Shown here: one piece after another, positions 36,455 to 45,244 of the stretch
How the letters are laid out: each line of letters begins with the position of its first letter
Numbering within the stretch: position 1 is the stretch's first letter
DNA from: Segatella copri
GTDB lineage: Bacteria; Bacteroidota; Bacteroidia; Bacteroidales; Bacteroidaceae
DNA: 64,000 bases
Assembly: GCF_002224675.1 (NCBI RefSeq)
Contig: NZ_NMPZ01000013.1
Coordinates: 34,378 to 98,377 of the forward strand
Direction of reading: 5' to 3'
Translations under genes and position numbers: made by a program
The notes under the pieces: generated by a model
Told to the model about the DNA's origin: nothing
Seen by the model: only the letters and a program-made list of their open reading frames with translations
The model's database searches: none

Positions 36455-38656
36455 TTATTCCTCCTCCATTAAATCACGTACCAGTTTGATTTCGTAATAA
36501 TCAATGCCGGCTCCCAGTGCTTCCTTGATTTCGCTGAAATGCTCCATCTCGGGATGAGCCTCCATAAATTCACGGATTTTCTTTTCGTGGGCACTAGAAA
36601 TCAACGCACGCAATCCAACCTTTCCTTCCTTTACGTATGAGGTAAGATGACCGATGATGGTGCCTTTGGTAAAGCCACGTTCTGCAGCAATCTGATCCAC
36701 AGTCATACCCTGCTGATAAAGATTGAAACTCACCTCCTTGGTTGGAATCTTCGGTTCCTTCGGTTCATTCGATTTCTTCGATTTTCTGGTTTTTCTACCA
36801 GAACCATAACCGGCACTTGAAGACGCACCTTCGCCCATTTCATCCAACAGCATGAACTGAGCCTTCTTCTTCAGATAATCAGTCACCGTAAACACAGCAC
36901 TGCGCTCGTATTTCAAAAGACGTTCCTTCAACTTCACATCCTCAGAAAAGACTGAGAAGCGGTCCTGGAACTGTTTCTTTGCCACCTTATTATCCGTATC
37001 GAGATTCGACTTTCTGATCAAATCGCTCAGAATACCTATCTTATCAGAGAAATACTCAGCACCCTTGTGAATACGCTCCTGCAGTTCTGCCTGAAGGATA
37101 TCAGGATTCTGGGAAAGCATGCGGGTATATTGCAGACGGAACTTATCAGAAACACCTATCAGACTCTTCAGCACCACCTGCAACTTCTGATACTCGCTCA
37201 CCACACGAGGATATTTGCTGTTGAAGAATTCTACCAGACAGCGCATCAGATGCTCGTAACTTCCGCTAATAGCATAGAAATCAAAAAGTTCGCCGATGCA
37301 GTGAAGCACGTATTGCTGCTCCAGATAGCTGATCTGCTCCTGGGTAGGCGCAGCAAGTTGACTATTGAAAGCATCCACCGTCTGACTGCTGATGATGGCT
37401 CCACGAGACAGAGGCTGACTGAGCACCATTCCCTCCAAAGTCTTGCAGCGGCTCAAAGCCACGTAGGTCTGACCATGGGTAAAGGAATGGGAAGCATCAA
37501 TGATGGCGTGTTCGAAGGTAAGGCCCTGACTCTTGTGGATGGTAATCGCCCAAGCCAGGCGCAAAGGATACTGTCGGAATTTTCCCTCTACCGTCTCCTC
37601 TATCTCCTTGGTCTCCTCATTGATCGTATATTTCGCATTCACCCACTCCATCTTCTCCAGCTCAAACTCCTCATCAGAATCCTTGCTGCGCACGATGATC
37701 TTATCTCCTTCTTCATCGGGTTTCACACCGATAACCTCACCAATCATACCATTATAGAAGCGGTGCTGCGGGTCGTTCTTGATAAACATCACCTGTGCTC
37801 CAGGCTTCAGGGTGAGCATGAAATCAGCCGGATAAGATGATTCCGGGAAGTTATCCTCTACCTCTGCCGTATAGGAAAAAGCCCTGGATGGCAAAGCGGC
37901 AAGCTGCTGCTCATTAATCTGCTGGGCTGGCGCATTATGAGTGGTCAGGCGGATGAAGTTACTGTTCTTCGGCGGTTCGAAATTAGGGATAAAACGCTGG
38001 TTCAATGCCTGCAAGGTAGCATCCGAAGCCCTGTTCTCCCTGATCTGGTTGAGCAGGGAGATAAACTGCTCGTCCTGCTGGCGATAAACCTTCTTGAGCT
38101 CTACGGTAAGATAGCCTACCTGCTTCAGCGCATTGCTGCTGAAGAAGAAAGGAGTATCGTAATGCTCTTTCAGAAGCTGTTCCTCCTGTGCCGTAACCAC
38201 TGGTGCCAACTGCTGCAGATCGCCTATCATCAGGAGCTGCACACCGCCGAAAGGAAGGTCGTGACGCTTGCGGTACTGACGAAGCACGGAGTCGATGGCG
38301 TCGAGCAAATCGCTGCGTACCATACTGATTTCATCGATGACCAGCAGGTCGATGCTTCGGATGATGTTTCGCTTGAGTTTGCTGAACTGATAGCGTTTCT
38401 GTTCGCCACTTCCGAAGGTTGTACCCGGAATATATGGCGAAAAAGGAAGCTGGAAGAACGAATGAATGGTCATTCCTCCGGCGTTGATGGCGGCAATACC
38501 TGTTGGGGCAAGCACAACCATTCGTTTAGGCGACTTCTCCTTAAGCTGTTTCAAGAAGGTTGTTTTACCTGTGCCTGCCTTGCCCGTAAGGAAGAGGTTA
38601 GCGCTGGTCTTTTCTATGATGTTCCATGCCAGGATGGATTCTTCGTTCATTTCCAT
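36455..38656 (-). CDS. Pif1/RecD-like SF1 helicase with C-terminal helix-turn-helix
   Basis: A 733-residue ATPase of the Pif1 group. Walker A LTGKAGTGKTTFLKQL (about 23-38), motif Ia VVLAPTGIAAINAGG, Walker B LLVIDEISMV (about 108-117) and motif III GDLQQLAPV. Further down are AWAITIHKSQGLTFEHAIID and VALSRCKTLEGM of the C-terminal motor. After a charged linker (about 630-660) an HTH_40-like domain appears (MTVDQIAAERGFTKGTIIGH, about 665-684). Predicted 5'-3' DNA helicase for replication or repair. The nitroreductase stop lies 12 nt upstream, so both are probably one transcript. Met 38650 is an alternative start. Confidence 0.9.
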   Translation of the reverse strand: MEMNEESILAWNIIEKTSANLFLTGKAGTGKTTFLKQLKEKSPKRMVVLAPTGIAAINAGGMTIHSFFQLPFSPYIPGTTFGSGEQKRYQFSKLKRNIIRSIDLLVIDEISMVRSDLLDAIDSVLRQYRKRHDLPFGGVQLLMIGDLQQLAPVVTAQEEQLLKEHYDTPFFFSSNALKQVGYLTVELKKVYRQQDEQFISLLNQIRENRASDATLQALNQRFIPNFEPPKNSNFIRLTTHNAPAQQINEQQLAALPSRAFSYTAEVEDNFPESSYPADFMLTLKPGAQVMFIKNDPQHRFYNGMIGEVIGVKPDEEGDKIIVRSKDSDEEFELEKMEWVNAKYTINEETKEIEETVEGKFRQYPLRLAWAITIHKSQGLTFEHAIIDASHSFTHGQTYVALSRCKTLEGMVLSQPLSRGAIISSQTVDAFNSQLAAPTQEQISYLEQQYVLHCIGELFDFYAISGSYEHLMRCLVEFFNSKYPRVVSEYQKLQVVLKSLIGVSDKFRLQYTRMLSQNPDILQAELQERIHKGAEYFSDKIGILSDLIRKSNLDTDNKVAKKQFQDRFSVFSEDVKLKERLLKYERSAVFTVTDYLKKKAQFMLLDEMGEGASSSAGYGSGRKTRKSKKSNEPKEPKIPTKEVSFNLYQQGMTVDQIAAERGFTKGTIIGHLTSYVKEGKVGLRALISSAHEKKIREFMEAHPEMEHFSEIKEALGAGIDYYEIKLVRDLMEEE

Positions 38657-38668
38657 TAGCTTCGTTTT

Positions 38669-39181
38669 TTAGATTTCTTCCACGATCTCGTTCATTTCCT
38701 TGCGCTTCTTCTCGGCATGAGGACAATCCTCAGCAATATGACCGAGAGGGATGATCACTACAGCCTCGAAACCTTCGCGAGGGAAAAACTGCTGCATCTT
38801 GTCTGTATCATAATTGCAGACCCAGCAGGTGCCCAGTCCTCTTTCTGTAGCAGCCAGACAGAGGTGCTCGGCAGCTATTGCCACGTCAATATCTCCATGA
38901 GGCTTCTCATCGTATCTGCGAACCCAGTTCTCATTCACGTTCTTCATTCCCACAACATACATTGGGGCTGTCTTGAACCACTCACGGTCGTAGCACTCCT
39001 GGAGTTTCTCCTTAGCCTCATCCGAGCGGACGATGAGCCAATGCCAAGGCTGTCTGTTCACTGCCGATGGAGCCAGTCGCACACACTCCATGATGTAATC
39101 CACATCCTCCTGACTTACTGCCTCGGAGGTAAACTTGCGAGCCGAGAAACGTTCCTGGCTCAATGCCAACATATTTTTCAT
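38669..39181 (-). CDS. Nitroreductase family FMN-dependent oxidoreductase
   Basis: A 170-residue flavoprotein of the nitroreductase family. N-terminal FMN-phosphate signature SQERFSARKFTSEAVSQED, then VRLAPSAVNRQPWHWLIVR (about 34-52) and a C-terminal GLGTCWVCNYD (about 115-125). It is short, as in single-domain Bacteroidales members. Substrate unknown. Met 39172 (MLALSQ) is an alternative start. It leads a probable operon with the Pif1-like helicase. Confidence 0.88.
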   Translation of the reverse strand: MKNMLALSQERFSARKFTSEAVSQEDVDYIMECVRLAPSAVNRQPWHWLIVRSDEAKEKLQECYDREWFKTAPMYVVGMKNVNENWVRRYDEKPHGDIDVAIAAEHLCLAATERGLGTCWVCNYDTDKMQQFFPREGFEAVVIIPLGHIAEDCPHAEKKRKEMNEIVEEI

Positions 39182-39212
39182 ACCATTTCGTTTTTATCTT
39201 ATTAATATAAGG

Positions 39213-39244
39213 CAAAATTACAAAAAATCCCCGAAAAGCCCAAG
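39213..39244 (-). promoter_or_regulatory. Nitroreductase promoter overlapping a terminator hairpin
   Basis: On the minus strand, CTTG (39241-39244), a 20-nt spacer and TAATTTTG (39213-39220). The -33 box lies in the loop of the preceding terminator. Confidence 0.55.
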
Positions 39245-39259
39245 CCTTTCGGGGATTTT
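39227..39259 (-). terminator. Terminator of the btuB-DUF5074 operon
   Basis: On the minus strand, AATCCCCGAAA pairs with TTTCGGGGATT and is followed by TTTTGTAATTTT. Confidence 0.8.
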
Positions 39260-39327
39260 CCTTCTTATCCTCCTATGATTTTCTGGAATTTCCTACTTTT
39301 CATAGGATTTCATTCTTCACAAGCTGA

Positions 39328-40437
39328 TTATCTCAAGAACAACATTGAGTTGGCATTAATGCCACCTGCATCAAACTTGCTCTTGTACTCACCTGCAGCA
39401 GTAAAGTGGCAGATGGTGCTGTTGCTAGCATAGTCTGTATATGCGAGATAGAAACTGCCATCGTATGGATTGCGCTCAATCATATATACAGTGTTACCAG
39501 CTACTTCAGCTGGGATATTCTTCAGATTCCAGGTAGAAACCTGCTTGCTCTTAGCATCGTAGATGTTGTAGGTGGTGGTGTAAGTCACATAATCAGGTGA
39601 TGTAGAATTGGTGAAGTAGAGGTTGCCGTCATGAGCCATCATCTTGGTAGCGTTGGCAATATAATCACACTTCTTAGTCTGAGGATTGTAAGTATAGACA
39701 GCTGTAGAATAATCGTAGTTGGCAGGATTATAAGATGGGCTGCCAGCAAGAACGTAGATATGATCATCACTCTCAACGATACGCTGAGGATTGTTGACGA
39801 TTTCAATAGACTCAGCCTTGTCGAAAGTCTTGGTATTGATGGTGCAGAGAGTCTTGCCAGCGCCATAACCAGAACATACTACGTAGATTACATCATCTTC
39901 CTCAACAAGCTCCTCTGGGTTAGCATCTACCTTTACAGAAGCCTCCAAAGCCAAGGTCTTTGCATCGAAACGGCTTACATAGCCACCATAGCTGGAAACA
40001 TAGAGCTTACCATCGTCTTCGCAGATGTAGCGAGGCTCACCCAACTTCTCATCAAAGCTGTACTCTGCCTGCTGAACACCAGAACCATTCAGCTTCAGGA
40101 GTTTCTTGGAAACATTTACTACCACATAGATGTAACCATCTTCCTCTATCATATCATTGGCAGTATCGCCCAATCCCTGACCATTCTGAGTCAAATAGAT
40201 ATCATTCTCAGAAGGCTGATCAGTCTGAGGATCTACAAAGAAGAGGTGGCTATTGTTCTTACCATAGCCACCCTCTGACAGAACGAAGGCACGATACTGA
40301 GGAAGATCTACCTTAGATCCCTCCTTCCATGAATTATCCTCCTCATCATCACTACATGATGTAAAACCAGCAGCAATCATCAATCCGCAGATGATTGCCA
40401 TAAACAAACTTCTCAATTTCATTTTTTTCATTTTCAT
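39328..40437 (-). CDS. DUF5074 beta-propeller lipoprotein, corrinoid-uptake associated
   Basis: A 369-residue predicted surface or periplasmic lipoprotein. Lipobox GFTSC (Cys about 28) follows a hydrophobic signal. The rest is a YncE/NHL-like propeller with repeated blades of the type DGYIYVVVN, DGKLYVSSYGG, DDVIYVVCSGYG, DDHIYVLAGS and DGNLYFTNS. DUF5074 proteins are found beside BtuB-type TonB receptors and are proposed to bind cobamides at the cell surface. Here it follows a receptor gene under a cobalamin riboswitch, which supports that role. The gap to the receptor is 110 nt. Confidence 0.85.
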   Translation of the reverse strand: MKMKKMKLRSLFMAIICGLMIAAGFTSCSDDEEDNSWKEGSKVDLPQYRAFVLSEGGYGKNNSHLFFVDPQTDQPSENDIYLTQNGQGLGDTANDMIEEDGYIYVVVNVSKKLLKLNGSGVQQAEYSFDEKLGEPRYICEDDGKLYVSSYGGYVSRFDAKTLALEASVKVDANPEELVEEDDVIYVVCSGYGAGKTLCTINTKTFDKAESIEIVNNPQRIVESDDHIYVLAGSPSYNPANYDYSTAVYTYNPQTKKCDYIANATKMMAHDGNLYFTNSTSPDYVTYTTTYNIYDAKSKQVSTWNLKNIPAEVAGNTVYMIERNPYDGSFYLAYTDYASNSTICHFTAAGEYKSKFDAGGINANSMLFLR

Positions 40438-40547
40438 TCTCTATTTGTTATATTGAATATTATTTTTTCTCACTTTCAGTTTTCTATTCGGATCACTATT
40501 CTGATTTCTATTCAGATTTCTATTCCGTTTTCCTCCCATCCGGCTTT

Positions 40548-42800
40548 CTACAAGGTAAGCGAAGCTGTGGCTTGCCAACTCCTGCCCGGCATCGGATAAT
40601 ACTTAATTACCTCATATTGCTTGTTGAAGGCATTGAGCAGGGAGAAACTGAGTTTCAGGACGCTGCCCCTTGGAAAATCCCTTCTTGAAGCATTTCTATT
40701 AAGAGTACTTTCTTCTGAAGCATTCCTATAAAGGGCACTTTCTTCTGAAGCTTTTCCATTAAAAGCATTTTCTCTTGATCCATTTCCCGACTCAGTATTC
40801 TTCTTTCTCTTTCCGAGCGAAAACTCCCTCGACAAGGTGAAAGTATGCTCCTGATACGCTTTCATCCGATATTCATCCGTGCACTGTATCATACTCCATC
40901 GCTCGCCCACAGCCTGCATCTGCCATCCCACAGACACCCAGGGATTGCTCCATACGGCAGAAACATTGCCCGAATGGCGAGGCGTATAAGGCAACTGATG
41001 GCGGTAATAACTCTTTTTGCTATCCGTCTTATCCACCGCATACTGATAGGTATAGGAAGCATCCACATCCAAAGCCATCTTCTGTCCCATCGGAACACCG
41101 AGCGAAAGTGTAGCATCTACGCCCTTGATTTCTACTCGTCCGAAATTCACCATCTTCCATACATAGGTAGTCGGGAAAGCCACAATCTTATCCGTCACCT
41201 TATTATAATAGGTGTCGAAAGTGGCTTGCAGACTGATTCCACGAGCCGGATTTCGCAGCGATTTCCCTCCAAACTGATGCGCCCAAGTTACACCGAGGTT
41301 CCATTCCGTAGCATTCTCAGGTTTGAGATTCGTATTGCCGATGTGCAGGTAATACATATCCGTGAAAGTCGGCACGCGATAGGTGCTCTTCATCATCGCC
41401 CTGAGATAGAGCGTTTCATCTGCAAGCAGACGATAGTTCATGGCTACACTTGGCGAAATCCGCTTTCGGTCGGCAGGAATCCGGGCATTTACTGAAGAGG
41501 ATGAGCCGGAAGAGCCTTTATCCTCTTTTGAAGCCTTTTCGGAAATGTAGGTTCCTACAAGATTCCCATCCACCTGCCATCTCTGCCATTTCCATCTCAG
41601 CGACCAGGCGGTCTGCGATGAGTAACGGGTAGGATTAGGCTGTGAAACAACATTGGTGCGAAGATCGCCGATGGAGAAATCTTCGGCAAGTGCCGTTGTC
41701 CATCCCCACCCCAGATCATAACCTATCGTGGCAGAGGCATAATACTCATTCTGCCGGGCAATATCCGTCAGCTTTCCTCCCTGATATTTCACATTGTAAT
41801 CTTCATATTTCGACCACGTATGAGCGTATTTCAACCTTGCGTTCAGCGCAAGACGGGGAGCCAGCTGCGATTTCCAGACCATCTGAGCGAAGCAGCTCTC
41901 ATCCCACATCCGCTCTTCAGCATCAGAATTGTAGAGAATCACCACTCCCGGCAATCCACGTTTGGAATTGTAATAGGATACCTTGGCAGAAAGTTCGTTT
42001 TTATCCCAACGATGGAAGAGATTCACCTCTCCCTGCCCCGACAGGATATCAGAATTATAGCGCTTGTGGTGCTCCTTGTATCTTCCGTTCTGAATCGTGA
42101 AAGGATAGACTCCATCTGCCCTCACCATATTGGCGTCGAAGGTAAGAGCTGTCTGACTGCTAAGCCGCTGACTATATTGAAGGGAAGGCGTGAACAAGCC
42201 CCAGGAGCCTGTCTTGGCGTTCACTTTCAGCTGCCAGGGCTGCGGAGAAGTCCAGTCTATCCCACGGTTTTCGATGCTCAGGATTCCAGCCGAAGCATAA
42301 TGCCGAGCCGACTGCATCAGGTCGCTACCCTGCCCGATTGCTACCGAGAGCTGGCGAATATTGGAAAGCGAATATCTCGACACGTCAATCTGTCCTGCCT
42401 GCATATTGCTCACCACGATTCCATCGTAGCTCACCGCCGTATGGCAGGCGCCCAAACTTCTCACACTCACCGTCTGCAGTCCACCGATTCCACCATAGTC
42501 ACGCACCTGCACTCCAGCCATTCGTTTGGCAGCATCTCCCACTGAGGTAATGCCCAGCAACTGAAGTTCAGAACTGGTGATGGTCTGTACAGGAGTCACG
42601 CTCGATAGGGCACTACGGGGCTTCTTCGCTCTCACCTCCACATCATCCAGATGCTGCGTGCGAGTACGAAGGGAATCGCTTACCGGAGCCTGCTTTCCTG
42701 CCCGAACCGGTTCAAGATGCTGAGCCTGGAGGGTAGAAAAACCGCTCATCCACATGGCGCCTATCAGGGCTACATGCGTTATTCTTTTCTTTTTCTTCAT
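40548..42800 (-). CDS. btuB: BtuB-type TonB-dependent cobamide receptor
   Basis: Outer membrane importer for cobalamin-like corrinoids, about 750 residues. Signal peptide MKKKKRITHVALIGAMWMSG ending TLQAQ; plug domain (LDDVEVRAKKPRS, then VRDYGGIGGLQTVSVRSLGA); then a 22-strand-type barrel ending in aromatic WQATASLTL. The start at 42800 is chosen because the longer frame runs back into the cobalamin riboswitch. Near the C-terminus a 30-bp tandem repeat adds three 10-residue units of the type RNASEESTLN in a predicted extracellular loop. Substrate assignment rests on the riboswitch and the DUF5074 neighbour. Confidence 0.9.
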   Translation of the reverse strand: MKKKKRITHVALIGAMWMSGFSTLQAQHLEPVRAGKQAPVSDSLRTRTQHLDDVEVRAKKPRSALSSVTPVQTITSSELQLLGITSVGDAAKRMAGVQVRDYGGIGGLQTVSVRSLGACHTAVSYDGIVVSNMQAGQIDVSRYSLSNIRQLSVAIGQGSDLMQSARHYASAGILSIENRGIDWTSPQPWQLKVNAKTGSWGLFTPSLQYSQRLSSQTALTFDANMVRADGVYPFTIQNGRYKEHHKRYNSDILSGQGEVNLFHRWDKNELSAKVSYYNSKRGLPGVVILYNSDAEERMWDESCFAQMVWKSQLAPRLALNARLKYAHTWSKYEDYNVKYQGGKLTDIARQNEYYASATIGYDLGWGWTTALAEDFSIGDLRTNVVSQPNPTRYSSQTAWSLRWKWQRWQVDGNLVGTYISEKASKEDKGSSGSSSSVNARIPADRKRISPSVAMNYRLLADETLYLRAMMKSTYRVPTFTDMYYLHIGNTNLKPENATEWNLGVTWAHQFGGKSLRNPARGISLQATFDTYYNKVTDKIVAFPTTYVWKMVNFGRVEIKGVDATLSLGVPMGQKMALDVDASYTYQYAVDKTDSKKSYYRHQLPYTPRHSGNVSAVWSNPWVSVGWQMQAVGERWSMIQCTDEYRMKAYQEHTFTLSREFSLGKRKKNTESGNGSRENAFNGKASEESALYRNASEESTLNRNASRRDFPRGSVLKLSFSLLNAFNKQYEVIKYYPMPGRSWQATASLTL
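40687..40776 (-). repeat. Three 30-bp tandem repeats inside btuB
   Basis: Units at 40687, 40717 and 40747, each beginning GAAGCnTTnC. They are in frame and encode NASEESTLNR-like decamers, so copy-number change would lengthen a surface loop without breaking the gene. Confidence 0.8.
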
Positions 42801-42897
42801 TCTGTTGTTTCTATTTTCTTCATCACGAACCCATCCCACGGGGTTGGATGAAATCATCTTCCTATCAGCTGCAGGGCGCAGTGATAAGAAAGGACGG

Positions 42898-43121
42898 CAA
42901 CGGCAGGTCTTCTGACTTACATCCATCAGACAAGCGGTCTTCCCGAAAAAATGTCAGTGACCTTTTAAATGCTTGCCTGTTCTTCCCCGGTGGCATTCGT
43001 GCCCCTCATTTCGGAAGAAGATGTTTACAGCAGCGGGACTGTCCGGGCTTCTCACCCGATTCCCTTTTAATCGCAGTCCACCCCCATTCCTATAGCGGCA
43101 CGTGGCGACTGCGAACCAATT
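42898..43121 (-). promoter_or_regulatory. Cobalamin riboswitch
   Basis: On the minus strand, AAAAGGGAATCGGGTGAGAA, CCCGGACAGTCCCGCTGCTG, TGCCACCGGGG and the 3' GTCAGAAGACCTGCC are the conserved AdoCbl-riboswitch elements. Its 3' end is about 100 nt before the btuB start. Cobalamin binding is expected to repress translation or cause termination. Confidence 0.95.
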
Positions 43122-43128
43122 GCGGGTG

Positions 43129-43136
43129 CAAAGGTA
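43129..43136 (-). promoter_or_regulatory. -7 box driving the riboswitch
   Basis: TACCTTTG on the minus strand immediately upstream of the riboswitch, giving a start near 43121. Confidence 0.65.
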
Positions 43137-43228
43137 AGCATAAATCGCGGAATAACAAAGTTTTTCTCTAAAAAAACACAGAAAAAAATATAATCTTGGA
43201 TAGAGACTAGAGTTTCGAATATTTTTTG

Positions 43229-43236
43229 TATTTTTG
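43229..43236 (+). promoter_or_regulatory. umuC -7 box
   Basis: TATTTTTG at 43229-43236, 40 nt before the ATG. A direct repeat AAGAATACAT(T)AAGGA occurs twice between promoter and start (43246-43277). Confidence 0.55.
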
Positions 43237-43276
43237 CAGCACCAAAAGAATACATTAAGGAAAGAATACATAAGGA

Positions 43277-44590
43277 ATGATAGGATTAGCCGACTGCAAT
43301 AACTTCTACTGTTCGTGCGAACGAGTGTTTCGCCCCGACCTGATAGGAAAGCCCGTGGTTGTTTTGAGCAACAACGACGGGTGCGTCATTGCACGCTCTG
43401 AAGAAGCCAAGGCGCTGGGCTATAAGATGGGCGATCCGTTCTATCAGGTAAAGGAAAAACTGGAGGCTGAAGGCGTGGCTATCTTCTCCAGCAACTATAC
43501 ACTCTATGGCTCACTCTCCAACAGGGTAATGTCGATGCTCTCGCACTACTCGCCGCACATCGACCAGTACTCCATAGACGAAAGCTTCTTCGAGGTGGAA
43601 AACCTTTCTTCCGTCACAGATGGTTCCCTCCTCCAACAATACGGCGCCAGGATTTCTGCCGATGTGCTACGAGCCGTGGGAATCCCCATCTCCATCGGAA
43701 TCGCAGAAACGAAAACCCTGGCGAAAATCGGTTCCAAATTCGCCAAGAAATACAAGGGCTATCAGGGCTGCTGTCTCATTGATACGGATGAACGGAGACA
43801 CAAAGCTTTGTCGCTGTTCCCGATAGAAGATGTATGGGGAATCGGAAGACAGATTGCCCGAAAATTAGATTATATGGGTATCCGGACTGCAGCTCAGTTT
43901 GCTGATAAAAAAGAGAGTTGGGTGCGCAGTCATTTCAACATCACCACGATGAGAACGTGGAAGGAACTGAATGGCGAAAGCTGCATCAGCATTGAGGAAC
44001 TGCCGCAGAAGAAGAGTATCTGCACCAGCCGGAGCTTTGCCGGTGAAGGCATCAGCGATAAGGATGTGGTAGAAGAAGCCGTGGCTAATTTCGCCGTGCG
44101 CTGCGCCGAAAAGCTGCGACATCAGGGCAGCGTGTGCCAGGGAATTACGGTGTTTGCCTGGACTTCAAGATTCAACGAAAACGTGCCGGAATACACCATC
44201 CACGATTCCCTCACCCTGCCCATCGCCACCAATGCTCAGGATGAAATCGTGGGCGCCGCACTCACTATCCTCAGAGCCAGATATCCCAAACCAATGGCTG
44301 ACAGCAGACCCGACCGACCAGGAATGTCATTTAATTTCAAGAAAGCAGGCGTCATCCTGTGGCAAATCTCGCCCGACAGTCCTCGCCAGCAAGACCTCTT
44401 CGACCCTATCGACCGAAGCAAGCAAAAAGCGCTGATGGAGGCCATCGATGCCATCAACCGGAAGAATGGCTATGGAATCATCCGTCAAGCTGTACAAGGA
44501 AATGGTTGCCGATTCGACTTGAAACGGGAATATATGTCGAAGCGGTTTACCACGGATATTCATGAGATTCTGAAAGTGAAAACTCAATGA
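43277..44590 (+). CDS. umuC: DNA polymerase V catalytic subunit UmuC
   Basis: Y-family translesion polymerase, 437 residues. Palm motifs are [15 protein letters not shown] (catalytic Asp6) and [11 protein letters not shown] (Asp/Glu about 102-103). A UmuC-type helix-hairpin-helix stretch [20 protein letters not shown] (about 177-196) and little-finger domain follow. The C-terminal DUF4113-like tail includes [16 protein letters not shown] and [16 protein letters not shown]. The order is umuC before umuD, opposite to E. coli umuDC. SOS control is likely but I see no recognisable LexA box. Confidence 0.93.
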   Translation: MIGLADCNNFYCSCERVFRPDLIGKPVVVLSNNDGCVIARSEEAKALGYKMGDPFYQVKEKLEAEGVAIFSSNYTLYGSLSNRVMSMLSHYSPHIDQYSIDESFFEVENLSSVTDGSLLQQYGARISADVLRAVGIPISIGIAETKTLAKIGSKFAKKYKGYQGCCLIDTDERRHKALSLFPIEDVWGIGRQIARKLDYMGIRTAAQFADKKESWVRSHFNITTMRTWKELNGESCISIEELPQKKSICTSRSFAGEGISDKDVVEEAVANFAVRCAEKLRHQGSVCQGITVFAWTSRFNENVPEYTIHDSLTLPIATNAQDEIVGAALTILRARYPKPMADSRPDRPGMSFNFKKAGVILWQISPDSPRQQDLFDPIDRSKQKALMEAIDAINRKNGYGIIRQAVQGNGCRFDLKREYMSKRFTTDIHEILKVKTQ

Positions 44591-44655
44591 GATTCAGAAT
44601 GAGCCTCTTTCTAAAAATGGGCTCCATAAACTAAGAAAATAAATAAGGAAACAAG

Positions 44656-45114
44656 ATGAACAAGAATAACGATAACAAGATAAGACTGACATTTCACCCT
44701 GCGGAATTCGGAGCCAAGATGCCGATTCCGCTGGCAGAGCAAAGCGTAAAGGCAGGCTTCCCTTCGCCGGCACAAGACTATATGGAGGGAGAGATAGACC
44801 TCAACGATATTCTGGTTCGCCATCGTGAGGCCACTTTCTATGTTCGTGTTTCAGGCGACAGCATGCAGGATGCAGGCATTCTCGATGGTGACCTAGCCAT
44901 CGTAGATAGACAGATTGAACCCTCCAACGGCAACTTCGTCATCGCCTTCGTGGATGGCGAATTCACCATCAAGCAATTCAAGATGGATGAGAGCGGTGCC
45001 TTCGGCTGGCTCATCCCATGGAACAAAAACTTCTCCCCAATCCGGGTAGATGAGACCAACCGATTCATGATCTGGGGCGTAGTTACCTATGTGATTCATC
45101 AGATTGCAGAATAA
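44656..45114 (+). CDS. umuD: UmuD, autoproteolytic subunit of DNA polymerase V
   Basis: A LexA-like S24 peptidase of 152 residues that would self-cleave to UmuD' and assemble with UmuC. Cleavage site Ala33-Gly34 in SVKAGFPSP, nucleophile Ser69 in VSGDSMQDAGI and general base Lys106 in GEFTIKQFK. It lies 65 nt after umuC, on the same strand. The last codons and stop are duplicated downstream as a 20-bp tandem repeat. A terminator follows. Confidence 0.92.
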   Translation: MNKNNDNKIRLTFHPAEFGAKMPIPLAEQSVKAGFPSPAQDYMEGEIDLNDILVRHREATFYVRVSGDSMQDAGILDGDLAIVDRQIEPSNGNFVIAFVDGEFTIKQFKMDESGAFGWLIPWNKNFSPIRVDETNRFMIWGVVTYVIHQIAE

Positions 45115-45157
45115 TTCATCTGATTGCGGAATGATTCATTTGATTGCGGAATAACTC
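45102..45157 (+). repeat. 20-bp tandem repeat across the umuD stop codon
   Basis: GATTGCAGAATAATTCATCT (45102-45121), GATTGCGGAATGATTCATTT (45122-45141) and a partial GATTGCGGAATAACTC (45142-45157). The first unit contains the natural stop TAA. Confidence 0.8.
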
Positions 45158-45167
45158 TTAAAAATAA

Positions 45168-45208
45168 AAAACTCGGAATGCTTCGAAAAAGGAAACATCC
45201 CGAGTTTT
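45168..45208. terminator. Terminator between umuD and the FHS permease
   Basis: AAAAACTCGGAATG pairs with CATCCCGAGTTTTT (one mismatch), usable in both directions. Confidence 0.8.
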
Positions 45209-45244
45209 TGATATCCTTCTTAATTTATGTCTTACTAATGTCTT

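Noticed and set aside
42848..43171. 107-codon plus-strand frame, and the extended btuB frame from 42926
   Set aside because: Both run through the cobalamin riboswitch, so neither is likely translated.
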